Shown in pieces: positions 34,201 through 42,600 of a stretch of DNA of 46,554 nt (the first letter of the stretch is position 1; each line of letters starts with the position of its first letter). Source of the stretch: Treponema sp. UBA4328 (GTDB taxonomy: Bacteria > Spirochaetota > Spirochaetia > Treponematales > Treponemataceae). Below the pieces are notes generated by a model. The model was given only the letters and a program-made list of their open reading frames with translations. It made no database searches and was not told where the DNA came from. A program made the translations under genes and the position numbers. Location: contig DGTU01000003.1 of assembly GCA_002394465.1 (NCBI GenBank), forward strand, positions 1 to 46,554. Reading direction: 5' to 3'.

Positions 34201-34630
34201 TCCGATCCTCATGTCGACACTTACGACAATCATTTCGCTTGCACCTATGGCATTCTTCCCGGGCGAAGGTTCGCAGTCAATGCAGCCTATTTCGCTCACA
34301 GTATTCGGCGGTATGACTTTCGGTTCGATCATGACACTGTTCATCATGCCTACGATTTACTTTATCTTCAACAACAGGCGCCTTAAAAAAGCAGCTAAGA
34401 AAAAGGCAAAGCGTGAGGCAAAAGAAGCAAGAAAGCTCGCACGCGAAAAGCAGGCTGAAGCTGAATACCTTGAACTTCTTGAAGCAAGAAAAGCTTCTTC
34501 TGATAAAACAAAAACTGAAGAAACTGCCGGGAAAAGCAGAAAAACTTCTTCAAAAAAGACAGATTCAGATGCAGCTGAAAAACCTGCACGACGCCGCACA
34601 CGAAAAACTGAAACTGACAAAGGAGAGTGA
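31274..34630 (+). CDS. RND multidrug efflux pump with long basic C-terminal tail
   Basis: 1118 residues. Standard HAE-1/AcrB-like layout: TM1, a large periplasmic loop, TM2-6, TM7, second loop, TM8-12. The TM4 region reads LLLGIGMLVDNSIVVLENI and the matching TM10 region VGTIVNNGIVLVDYTNL. The family exports drugs, dyes or lipids by proton exchange. After TM12 (MPTIYFIF) comes an extra tail of about 90 residues, extremely rich in Lys, Arg, Ala and Glu, which ordinary AcrB-type pumps lack. The next gene, 5 nt downstream, encodes a small PII-like protein. The substrate is unknown. Confidence 0.93.
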   Translation: MTISERCVNKPTTTLLVFLTAIILGIFCTFNLPVDMYPDMDLPYMIVYTTYKGAGPEEVEQSLTRTMESSLSGLSGLKKMQSRSMSGMSLIILEMNYGTNMDSSVNEIRDKIDIVRSYLPTDASSPITIKMDPSMMPIMMLSIRGNRTPEELRKYAEDVIQPRLEQLDGVASATVSGGRERSINVDIPRDRLEAYGLSISSVAQMIGAQNVQSSGGTIADGDTNYTIKTSGKYESLSDLRNTVISYKASSDYQLKTIRLGDIADVYDGYKTESTLAFLDGAPCVILMIQKQSGKNSVTAAKNIRKAIPSIRENLPNDVEVLETMNTTDIIEQTISEVVSSVVMGALLAIAVLLVFPRSIKSTIIVGLAIPISVFITLMLMYFRGLTINMISMAGLLLGIGMLVDNSIVVLENIYSYVQRDAKPKVASILGSHEMVSSITGSTLTSVCIFLPMLLFKKQLGVMGQMFNDLAYTIIFSLLCSLLVAMCLVPVLTSKYLQLKKVVSNSHGTGFRYSLNRAYNHFFEKLDTKYAKGVSFVLHHRKLFLLILVITFFVSIFAVKIVGFVFMPESASNTIKIEMTLPQGTKLDVTQDTLTQLQEMSIRDLKGVKYYSMTVGGTSMFAASSATNTGSITYTLYPPSEREPGFDNEKSAKEKLRRYFNMFPGASIAFGQNMNSASSGADVSVDIKSDDLNLVRTTAKQVETLLKEQAGEFVTEVDSDQEEGLPEAVITVNRSKMYEFGLNIYSVGAEIQGAINGTTASRFTQNGDDIDVIVRLAEKDKTKLADLDSISVISPSTNARIPLSSFAEYKESTAPVTIYRENQSRVIHVTAKKVDGKSLDVINAGVKKLIDDNIPSDESVSIQLSGGFEDMKEAALNFGLIILMAALLVFVVMASQFESLLDPFIVILTIPLSFIGVMIIYLITWHQLNVITIMGMLVLVGTIVNNGIVLVDYTNLLRKRGLELEEACIEAARNRLRPILMSTLTTIISLAPMAFFPGEGSQSMQPISLTVFGGMTFGSIMTLFIMPTIYFIFNNRRLKKAAKKKAKREAKEARKLAREKQAEAEYLELLEARKASSDKTKTEETAGKSRKTSSKKTDSDAAEKPARRRTRKTETDKGE

Positions 34631-34635
34631 GAAAA

Positions 34636-34962
34636 ATGGGATATCTTGAAAACATCAAAAAACACGCCGGCAAACAGACCCGCGTTGAAATCATTTTTTC
34701 TCAGGCTCTTGAGGAAGATTTCATCCAGCTGTTCTCTGAACGCAAAATTGCCTGCCGCTACACAAAGCTCAGGGATGTAATGGGAGCCGGGTATTCAAAT
34801 CCGCACCTCGGTGATGCAATCTGGCCCCAGCTCAACATGATGTACATCATCTACTGCCCTGAAGACGAATCAAAAAAAATAATTCAGGTCGTAGAGGAAC
34901 TGCGTGAAAAATACATGGGAGAAGGAATTTCCTGCTTCATAAGCGAAGCAACAGAAGTTTAA
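34636..34962 (+). CDS. Small PII-like protein associated with the RND pump (PG0541-like)
   Basis: 108 residues from the ATG at 34636, preceded by AGGAGA at 9 nt; a GTG at 34627 in frame is less likely. The fold pattern RVEIIFSQALEEDFIQLF, LNMMYIIYCPEDESKKIIQVVEELREKY and GISCFISEATEV matches ferredoxin-like PII-type proteins. I recall such small proteins next to RND pumps in Bacteroidetes (PG0541-type transporter-associated). It has no signal peptide, so it would act in the cytoplasm, possibly on the pump's charged tail. It is last in the operon, followed by a terminator. The family match is from memory of the pattern. Confidence 0.75.
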   Translation: MGYLENIKKHAGKQTRVEIIFSQALEEDFIQLFSERKIACRYTKLRDVMGAGYSNPHLGDAIWPQLNMMYIIYCPEDESKKIIQVVEELREKYMGEGISCFISEATEV

Positions 34963-34983
34963 CTTCTTCCCGGCAATGACACT

Positions 34984-35019
34984 GGCCGCCTGCATTCAAA
35001 ACGGGCGGTCTTTTTTTTT
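34984..35019 (+). terminator. Terminator of the efflux operon
   Basis: Stem GGCCGCC (34984-34990) with GGCGGTC (35004-35010), one G-T wobble, then nine T (35011-35019). It lies 22 nt after the PII-like gene and separates the efflux operon from fabF. Confidence 0.88.
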
Positions 35020-35033
35020 GTCCTCCGATTCGG

Positions 35034-35039
35034 TATAAT
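35034..35039 (+). promoter_or_regulatory. Likely -10 box of fabF
   Basis: TATAAT at 35034-35039, with a leader of about 31 nt carrying AAGGAAG before the ATG at 35077. No good -35 is seen; the T run of the upstream terminator (TTTTTT at 35011-35016) is at the right distance, so promoter and terminator may overlap. Confidence 0.45.
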
Positions 35040-35076
35040 ACGGAAATAATCAGATAATCCTAAGGAAGCATTTGAA

Positions 35077-36312
35077 ATGGAAACTAAACGAGTTGTCGTT
35101 ACTGGCGGTTCAATCGTCAGCGCAATGGGAAACGACTGGCCGACAGTCCTCAAAAACCTTAAAGCTAAAAAGAATTTCGTAAAATACATGCACGAATGGG
35201 ACGAAAAATATCCCCTCATGAACACACGCCTGTGCTGCCCGGTTGATTTTGAAATCGACAGGGAAAAGTATTCCCGCAAGGCAATCCGCGGAATGGGACG
35301 CGTTGCCCAGATGGCACTTACCGCAACAGATGCAGCCCTTGAAGATGCAGGCCTGCTCGGTTCAGAAGAACTTTCTCAGGGAAGGACAGGTATCGCCTAC
35401 GGTTCATCAATCGGAAGCGTCGACCCCCTCATGGAAATGTACTCAATGCTCGTTACAAACGATACAAGCAAAGTAGGTTCAACCACATACATCAAGGCGA
35501 TGCCTCAGACCTGTGCCTGTAACCTCGAAGTTTACTATCACCTCACCGGACGCATCATCACAACAAACACAGCCTGTACTTCAGGAAGCCAGTCCATCGG
35601 TTACGCATACGAAGCAATCAAATACGGCAAGCAGGATATAATGATTGCAGGCGGCGCAGAAGAATTCTGTACAATGGACACTGCAACATTTGATACGCTC
35701 TTTTCAACTTCAACCAAAAACAGCACACCGGAACTTACTCCAAGTGCATACGATAAAAACCGCGACGGACTTGTTCTCGGAGAAGGAGCAGGTACACTGA
35801 TTCTTGAAGAATATGAACACGCAAAAAAACGCGGCGCAAAAATCTACGCTGAACTTGTCGGATTCGGAACAACAACAGACGGAACCCACATTACATCCCC
35901 GAACCGCCCGACAATCGCCCACGCACTTGAACTTGCACTTGAAGACGCAGAGTTAAAGCCGGAGCAGATCGGCTACATCAATACACACGGAACGGGAACA
36001 ACTGCAGGCGACGTAACGGAAACGAACGCCACATACGATGTATTTAAGCGCGCAGTTCCGGTTTCAACCGTAAAGAACTACATAGGTCACACTCTCGGAG
36101 CATGCGGAGCAATCGAAAGCTGGCTTACAATCAACATGATGAATGAAGGCTGGTTTCTCCCGAACCTCAACCTCAAGGAACTTGATCCTGAATGTGCCCC
36201 GCTCGATTACATCACCGGAGACGGCCGCAATATCGAAACGGAATATGTAATGAACAATAATTTTGCTTTCGGCGGAATCAACACAAGCCTGATTTTCAAA
36301 AAAGTAAAATAA
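35077..36312 (+). CDS. fabF: 3-oxoacyl-[acyl-carrier-protein] synthase II
   Basis: 411 residues, the normal KAS II length. It extends acyl-ACP by condensing with malonyl-ACP in fatty acid synthesis. The Cys-His-His triad is in NTACTSGSQSIG, NTHGTGTTAGDVTE and NYIGHTLGACGAIE; NNFAFGGINTSLIF is the C-terminal loop typical of the family. It is transcribed alone from its own promoter and is convergent with the hydrolase pair. Another fatty-acid gene, fabV, lies 2 kb downstream on the other strand; no acpP is adjacent. Confidence 0.93.
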   Translation: METKRVVVTGGSIVSAMGNDWPTVLKNLKAKKNFVKYMHEWDEKYPLMNTRLCCPVDFEIDREKYSRKAIRGMGRVAQMALTATDAALEDAGLLGSEELSQGRTGIAYGSSIGSVDPLMEMYSMLVTNDTSKVGSTTYIKAMPQTCACNLEVYYHLTGRIITTNTACTSGSQSIGYAYEAIKYGKQDIMIAGGAEEFCTMDTATFDTLFSTSTKNSTPELTPSAYDKNRDGLVLGEGAGTLILEEYEHAKKRGAKIYAELVGFGTTTDGTHITSPNRPTIAHALELALEDAELKPEQIGYINTHGTGTTAGDVTETNATYDVFKRAVPVSTVKNYIGHTLGACGAIESWLTINMMNEGWFLPNLNLKELDPECAPLDYITGDGRNIETEYVMNNNFAFGGINTSLIFKKVK

Positions 36313-36314
36313 GA

Positions 36315-37271
36315 TTACAGGGCACCCGTTTTTTTAAGCCACGGCAGGAGTTTTTCTTCGTTCCAAGGATGTTTTTTGAGGAATTTTCCCTCTTTCATCC
36401 CGAAGCCGTGGCCGCCCTCTTCATAAACTGCAAATTCATGCGGAATATTTTTATCTGACAGAGCCTTATCAAGCCTCACTGAATTTTCAAAGCAAACGAC
36501 ATCATCATCCCTGCATGCCATCAGGAAGACCGGCGGCATGTCATCCGGAACGTTAAATTCAATGCTGTACAGATTCTTCTGTTCCTGTGTTATTCCATCC
36601 GGAAAAAGACTCTTTCTGCTCCAGGCGTGCCCGATATCATCCTGCATCGAAACCACCGGATAGACTGCAATTACATAATCAGGCCTGAGAAGCTTGTTTT
36701 TGTTCTCAGCCGCAGTCAGTACAAGATGGCCGCCTGCTGAATATCCTGCAGCAGTGATTTTCTTTCCTCTAAGTGAAAAATCTACCGCATTCTCCCTTAC
36801 ATACTTTACCGCAAGCTCAATATCCTCAAACTGCGAAGGAAAATGATATCCGTAAAAAGCCGAACGGTATCTGAGAACAAAGGCATCGAATCCAAGCTTA
36901 TTAAACCAGCGCGCACTGAAAAAGCCTTCATTAGTCATTCCAAGATGATGATAGCTTCCGCCGGGACAGATAATTACAGCACCCTTTTTTTCAGAATCAG
37001 AAGCGGGACAGTAATACAGGCAGGAACCTTTTGTAAGAATGATTTTCCGTTCATAAAATTTCTTCCATCGCTGAAAGATCACGGCCTTAACCGCAAAAAA
37101 TCCTGCAAACGGAAGGTAACAGAAAAAGCCTGTTGCGCCTAGAAAAAGGTGATTTATAAAAACCGCAGTTTTCCAGTGAATAAGATTTTTTAACGAAAGG
37201 ACAAAGAGGGCTCCCATCAGGACAAAGGTAACGGAGACAGTCAGGATAAAGACGCGCTTGAATAATTTCAT
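36315..37271 (-). CDS. Membrane-anchored alpha/beta hydrolase, esterase-like (paralogue 2)
   Basis: 318 residues. Two membrane segments at ~8-30 and ~38-65, then a serine-hydrolase domain: oxyanion-loop CPGGSYHHLG, nucleophile GYSAGG, Asp in MACRDDDVV and His in EEGGHGFGM. It resembles acetylxylan-type or BD-FAE-like carbohydrate esterases. It is a clear tandem duplicate of the upstream gene, sharing VIICPGGSYHHLGM, YPVVSMQDDIGH and SVRLDKALSDKNI. It overlaps that gene by 4 nt (ATGA). Its topology puts the catalytic part at the membrane rather than free. Confidence 0.85.
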   Translation of the reverse strand: MKLFKRVFILTVSVTFVLMGALFVLSLKNLIHWKTAVFINHLFLGATGFFCYLPFAGFFAVKAVIFQRWKKFYERKIILTKGSCLYYCPASDSEKKGAVIICPGGSYHHLGMTNEGFFSARWFNKLGFDAFVLRYRSAFYGYHFPSQFEDIELAVKYVRENAVDFSLRGKKITAAGYSAGGHLVLTAAENKNKLLRPDYVIAVYPVVSMQDDIGHAWSRKSLFPDGITQEQKNLYSIEFNVPDDMPPVFLMACRDDDVVCFENSVRLDKALSDKNIPHEFAVYEEGGHGFGMKEGKFLKKHPWNEEKLLPWLKKTGAL

Positions 37272-38218
37272 TCTGAGATAATTCCCGTTTTCTTAAGCCA
37301 CGGAAGAAGGTCATTGTCGTTCCAGTGAGTTTTTTTCATGATTGAACTGTTTTCCTTCATTCCGAAACCGTGACCGCCTTCATCATAGGTTACGAACAGA
37401 TGCTCAATGTTTTTATCACTGAGTGCCTTGTCGAGCCTTACAGAATTCTCATAAATTACGACAGGATCATCACGGCAGGCAATAATGAAGACAGGGGGCA
37501 TATCATCAGGAACATTAAGTTCCATTGAAAACTCATCCTTGAGCTTCTGTGAATAGACATGACCCCAGATATTAAACAGTGAAAATCCCTTATCTGCATT
37601 CGGGGCAGAATACTGATGTCCGAGAAGACTTTTGCGGCTCCACTTGTGACCGATATCATCCTGCATTGAAACAACCGGATAAACCGGAATCACAAAATCA
37701 GGCCTCAGGCTTTCAGAAGTTTCAATGCCGAGCTTTTTAAGTTCATTCCGCGAAGCAAATTCTCCAGCCATAGTAACAAGATGACCGCCTGCACTGAATC
37801 CGATGGCTCCAAGTTTATTTTTGTCGGCTGCAAACTCCTGAGCGTGCTCCCGTATGTATGCAATTGCCATCTGAATGTCTTCAAGCTGCGCAGGATAATG
37901 GTGACAGTTATAGGCAACCCTGTAGCGCAGAACAAAGGCATTCATCCCGATGGAATTAAACCAGCGCGCAGTTGCAAAACCCTCATGCGGCATTCCAAGA
38001 TGATGATAACTTCCGCCCGGACAGATAATAACGGAAGGAAGCATTTTCTTCTGCTCAGAGGACTGGGGGGCAGGACAATAATACAGGACAGTGTCACGAA
38101 TCTGAGTTTCCATCCCCTTAAAGTTCCGCCACAGATATATTTTTCTGGAATAATCATTTGAAAAAAGCAGTACCGGATAAACAAGCAGTACAAGCAGAAG
38201 AAAGATTTTTTTTGCCAT
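37268..38218 (-). CDS. Exported alpha/beta hydrolase, esterase-like (paralogue 1)
   Basis: 316 residues. A cleavable-type signal peptide (MAKKIFLLLVLLVYPVLLFS) replaces the two membrane helices of its paralogue. The catalytic set is CPGGSYHHLG, GFSAGG, ACRDDPVV and EGGHGFGM. Compared with the paralogue it carries an extra ~25 residues (GHQYSAPNADKGFSLFN..) between the Ser and Asp motifs, probably a lid. It may deacetylate plant polysaccharide fragments alongside the pectate lyase, but this is inferred. It is first in a two-gene operon with the paralogue. Confidence 0.85.
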   Translation of the reverse strand: MAKKIFLLLVLLVYPVLLFSNDYSRKIYLWRNFKGMETQIRDTVLYYCPAPQSSEQKKMLPSVIICPGGSYHHLGMPHEGFATARWFNSIGMNAFVLRYRVAYNCHHYPAQLEDIQMAIAYIREHAQEFAADKNKLGAIGFSAGGHLVTMAGEFASRNELKKLGIETSESLRPDFVIPVYPVVSMQDDIGHKWSRKSLLGHQYSAPNADKGFSLFNIWGHVYSQKLKDEFSMELNVPDDMPPVFIIACRDDPVVIYENSVRLDKALSDKNIEHLFVTYDEGGHGFGMKENSSIMKKTHWNDNDLLPWLKKTGIISE

Positions 38219-38231
38219 AACGCATTATAAC

Positions 38232-38260
38232 AAAAAAAGGCCGGCTCTTTAAAGCCAGCC
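38232..38260 (-). terminator. Terminator of fabV
   Basis: On the minus strand GGCTGGCT (38260-38253) pairs with AGCCGGCC (38246-38239), one G-T wobble, loop TTAAAG, then seven T (38238-38232). It isolates fabV from the hydrolase operon. Confidence 0.88.
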
Positions 38261-38283
38261 ATTTTTATCACGAAGTTTTATGC

Positions 38284-39507
38284 CTACTCGATTGCAGACA
38301 TGTCAGTAACTTCTTTTGTATAGTCAACGCCGTCAACATCAAAACCGTTGATATTGAGGAAGTCTTTTCTTACTCCTTCAAGGTCAATCATGTCAGCGAT
38401 GTTTTCCTGAGTGATTTTCGGCATGATCTGATCAACTTTTTCCTGAATCTCAGGGCGGAGTTCAAGGTCGTCGATGCGGATTCTTCCTTCTTCATCAACC
38501 GGAACCTTTCCGTCAGCAGTGTAAAGGCGCTCAGTGAACAGGCGTTCAATCTGTTCCTTACAGCCTTCATGAGTTCCTGCAGCCTTCTGAATCTTGAACA
38601 GACAGCCGAGGTAAACACCGATTACAGGAATTACAGAAGATGAACGTGTGATAAGTCCCTTGTTGACAGAAACATATGCAGAACCGTTAACTTTCTTGAG
38701 CATTGAATCAATAACCTTTGCACGTTCTTCAAGGTCTTTCTTTGCCATACCGATTGTACCGTCACGATAGATTGCGTGGCTGAGTGCCGGTCCGATGTAA
38801 GAATAAGCTACAGTCTTGCAGCCTTCAGCGAGAACATCAGCATCAAGAAGGTACTTGAACCATCGTTCCCAGTCTTCACCGCCCATAACCTTAACGGTGT
38901 TTGCAATATCATCACCTTCAGCAACAGGAGCAACAACATCAGGGATGAGTTTTCCGTTTACGATATCAAGAGCCGGACCCTTGTATTCCTTTCCGATTAC
39001 CTTGAGTACAGAGCGGTAAAGTTCTTTTGTATCAGGATCTGTGCGTACAGGAGAAGCGAGGGAATAGATAACGAGATCGAATTTAACGCCCCATTTCTTT
39101 GCTTCATCGATTACAGCCTGGCGGCATTCATCAGAATAAGCATCCATGTTGAATGTAGAAGATTTAAGTCCCTGTGCAGCAGCGAATTTGTCAAAAGCCT
39201 TGTTGTTGTACCAGCCAGGAGTACCACCCTTAGTCTCAGTTCCTTCTTTCTCAAATGAAACACCGATTGTATCTGCACCATATTCAAATGCAGCAACGAT
39301 GCGGCTTGCAAGACCATAACCGGTTGAACATCCCAGAACAAGAACGTTCTTCGGAGCCTTAGCGTTGCCCTCTTTTGAAGACTTTATGCCCTTTTTGTTT
39401 TTCTGAGAAACAACCCAGTCAATCTGGTTCTTAGTATCCTTAGCACATCCGATCGGATGAGCGTTGATACAGATGTTGGAACGGACCATAGGTTTTATAA
39501 TTGCCAT
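38284..39507 (-). CDS. fabV: Enoyl-ACP / trans-2-enoyl-CoA reductase FabV
   Basis: 407 residues, the length of the FabV/TER family. NADH site VLVLGCSTGYGLASRIVAAF near residue 55, and the family catalytic Y-x8-K in IYRDGTIGMAKKDL. N-terminus MVRSNICINAHPIGC and PVRTDPDTK are also conserved. It reduces the enoyl double bond either in the fatty acid cycle or as TER in butyryl-CoA formation, as shown for the T. denticola enzyme; the sequence cannot tell which. AGGAGA precedes the ATG. It has its own promoter with an inverted repeat over the transcription start, and its own terminator. Confidence 0.95.
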   Translation of the reverse strand: MAIIKPMVRSNICINAHPIGCAKDTKNQIDWVVSQKNKKGIKSSKEGNAKAPKNVLVLGCSTGYGLASRIVAAFEYGADTIGVSFEKEGTETKGGTPGWYNNKAFDKFAAAQGLKSSTFNMDAYSDECRQAVIDEAKKWGVKFDLVIYSLASPVRTDPDTKELYRSVLKVIGKEYKGPALDIVNGKLIPDVVAPVAEGDDIANTVKVMGGEDWERWFKYLLDADVLAEGCKTVAYSYIGPALSHAIYRDGTIGMAKKDLEERAKVIDSMLKKVNGSAYVSVNKGLITRSSSVIPVIGVYLGCLFKIQKAAGTHEGCKEQIERLFTERLYTADGKVPVDEEGRIRIDDLELRPEIQEKVDQIMPKITQENIADMIDLEGVRKDFLNINGFDVDGVDYTKEVTDMSAIE

Positions 39508-39520
39508 AGTAAATGTCTCC

Positions 39521-39575
39521 TAGTGATAGAAAAATTAAATCACTATTATTATGACACTTTTTAAATTTTTGTCAA
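39521..39575 (-). promoter_or_regulatory. fabV promoter with inverted repeat at the transcription start
   Basis: On the minus strand TTGACA (39575-39570), an 18-bp spacer and TAATAA (39551-39546). Immediately downstream is a 7-bp inverted repeat TAGTGAT (39545-39539) and ATCACTA (39527-39521) spaced by 11 nt; it covers the expected start and ends next to the AGGAGA ribosome binding site. It could be a repressor operator or a 5' leader hairpin. Confidence 0.6.
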
Positions 39576-39591
39576 TGTCGCTGAATCAGAC

Positions 39592-39625
39592 AAAAAAATC
39601 CCCGGCACCGCGCAGGCACCGGGGA
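39592..39625 (-). terminator. Terminator of the giant repeat-protein gene
   Basis: On the minus strand TCCCCGGTGCC and GGTGCCGGGGA form an 11-bp stem with two G-T wobbles and loop TGCGC, then seven T (39598-39592). It lies 19 nt after the stop codon. Confidence 0.88.
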
Positions 39626-39644
39626 TAACCGTCACTCAATGATT

Positions 39645-42600
39645 TTATTCTTCAGGGTATTCCTTACCGAATTCCAGGTAAGTTCCAAGATAGCCGATTA
39701 CCGGAACGCCGTCACTGTCAAAGCCGAGACAGACGTTCTGGAACTTAGGATCGCCACCCTGAGGTGGTGTGATTGCAGGAACTGTCATGTATTCCCAGTT
39801 GCCTGTAGTATAACCACTTTCATCAACACCTTCTTTTAATGCAGTACTGTAATTTGTAAGAGTAATTGCAGTTCCATTAAAATATGCAAGTTTCAAAGGC
39901 TGTCTGTTACCAGTTTCAGTTGCATTATAGTAAGAAATATAAGGGATATAACCATTTGTTGTATCACCTTTTACCTGAATGTCTGTCCAGTTTCCTACAG
40001 ACGCATACTGATCTATATAGTAGCCAACTGGAGTTCCATAAGTCATTTCAGTAGAATCGTATGGAACATAGTAGTAGATCAAGTCTGACTCAGTTGCATC
40101 AAAAGCCGCAATATGGAGACAGTCAAAACCATCAACAGTCATAGAAAGATACTGTCCTGCAGAATCCTTGAATCCTGAAACAGTCTTCCATGTTATATCT
40201 GGGGTTGTATCCGTACCATCTACACCGCCCTCAGAATATTTTACATACATCTGACTGTTATCTGCATCGTAGTAAGCAATAACTGCCTGATTATTTGAGT
40301 TAACTACAAGATCCAGATGCTTAGATGCATCAGATGCTACAATTACCCTGCCGTCAGTATCGTTATCAGCAAGATTTGAGTAATGATTATTAGACAATGT
40401 ATTTACGCCAAATGTTGTAGTACCAACCTTAAATGTTCGGAAGATAATATTTTTATTTGTCGTATTATCATCATAGTAGGCCATATAATATCTTGCGCCT
40501 TCTTCGGAATCCGAATTACCTTTTGCTGCGAGTTTAATTCCCTGATAGCGGCCAATGAGAGTAGAGTCTCCATAAGAGTTTGGTTCCAGAACTATTGCAT
40601 TATTGTTATTGTTGCTAGCAAAGTCTCCGGAATAACCATACCATGATGTCTGATTACCCCAACCATCTGTATAAGTATTCCTATTCCACTTATGATTTTC
40701 TGCATAATTGTTATAAACGACATGCAGATAACTTGCACTGTCATTAAACATCGTTGCATGAATAAACTTTCCAGAATCGTCCTTTGCCATAGCCATCTGA
40801 TCCCATTCCATACCACCAATCAGATAAGTAATACTACTTGTCTTTCCTGTTGTTGCGCTGAATTCTGCACGCTGTGGTACATAATTTTCAGGATATGCAG
40901 AAGTACCGTTTGTCCCAAGCTTACTATCATAGGTATCATTTACACCATTCTTATCAATATAACCAAATACAGGATTATTACCGTTCATTATCATAACCGG
41001 ATAATATCCGTTCTTAATTCCCGTATCTTTCATATCAAAGAACCTCAGGTACCTGTCATCCTTGAGCTGGATGTTCTTTGTTGTGTAATAGTCCGGCTCG
41101 CGGTTATAGGCGCTTGAGTAGTCACTTGCAGGATCAGCATTATCTGCAGTCAGCTGTTCACCTTCAGAGTTTTTAGCCGTACCGTATGCATCATCCTTGT
41201 TGATGTTGTTCAGTGCACGAACTCCCTTAGAGAAGATTTCAAGGTAACCGCTGGCAGAAATACCGCTGTTTGTAATCGTTGCAGTATTTGTATCTGTTGC
41301 AGTAATTGTAAGGGCTGTTCCGCCTGTGGTCTTGGTAATTGCAGTTCCGTGGGCCACGCTTTCCTTTGCAATCTTTGCAACGAGATCTGAGGTATTAAAG
41401 TTAAAGCCGGTGACAGTAATTACGTTATCTTCGTTGTTTGCAAGAATACTGTACTTGCCGCTGGCAGAACGGATATTGTTGTCCTTAAGTCCGCTGGCCT
41501 TGCGTACAGATGTCTTGATTCCCGTAATGTATGGAACTACGTCCATCTGGTAAGAAGGAACGTTTGTTGTACCGTCAGTTACCACATAACCTGAAGTTGT
41601 ATCAGGAGCGGTTACGGTCGAAACGTTTGTCCTTCCTGCAAGGTCAGTTGCAGTTACAGTAAGGGAAACGTTTTCCTGAGCCTTATTGGTTATAAGTTCC
41701 GTATCAACTGCAAGAGTCCAGTAAACCTTATGTCCGCTCTGACTGAAGTAAGTATTATCTTCATGATAGTTATTTACTGCAGTATCAGCATCAGTATATG
41801 TTACGGTTGCCTTCCATCCTGAATCACTTGAAGTGCCGATTGTACCGGTTCCAGGTGTCCAGGTCAGGTTATCCTTGTCATAAGTTGCAATCGTACCGCT
41901 CAGGTTGGCAAAGCTGAACGTGAGGCTTGAAAGTGCATGATCGTCGTATGCAGTTCCTGTAAATACAATCTTTCCTGAAACCTTAGGATCGCTTCCGTAA
42001 AGAGTCAGGGCAGCAGTTCCCGTAAGGTCTTTTTCAAGTTCAATATGTCCTTTAAGGTCAGAGACGCTTGAAGCCGTTGAAGAGCCGTAGATAGAGTTTT
42101 TCTTTATTCCGGCCCAGTAGAACGGATTTACTACTACCTTAGGAGGTATTGAGTCAACAAGGTCAATCGTAAAGTCATTAACGTAAAGTACGCAGTTCTG
42201 GCTGTCTGTACCCTGGGTAAGTTCATCAGTTTCATCCCAGAACGTAAATGAAGCACCCTTTCCGGTACCGTCGTTTGCTTCAGTAACGGCAGTTACAATA
42301 GCCGTATTGGCAATTGTATAGCCGGAGAGTGCTGTTGCAGTATCTGCCTTATTGTATGTAACGGTTCCGAGTTTAGACGCAGCTGCATGAGCAGTAAGTG
42401 AATCGTCTTTAACGGCTGTCGTTCCATTAGAAACTGTTACGGCATTCAGTGAAGAAGCATCCTTACCGTAAACCATTATTATTTCACCGTTACCGCCTAC
42501 AAGTTCAGCAATGACAGCAAGCTTGTTTTTAATCGTAAACGCATCACCAAAGTTAGCGGTAGAAATTTCCAGTGCATCCTTAACTTCCGTCGTATCAATT

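Noticed and set aside
27500..34962. Efflux operon as a recent horizontal acquisition
   Set aside because: By eye its codon and base use resemble its neighbours and there are no flanking repeats, integrase or tRNA scar.
34971..34981. CGGCAATGACA as another full REP copy
   Set aside because: Only one arm is present and the following hairpin is an ordinary terminator; kept only as a half-arm remark.
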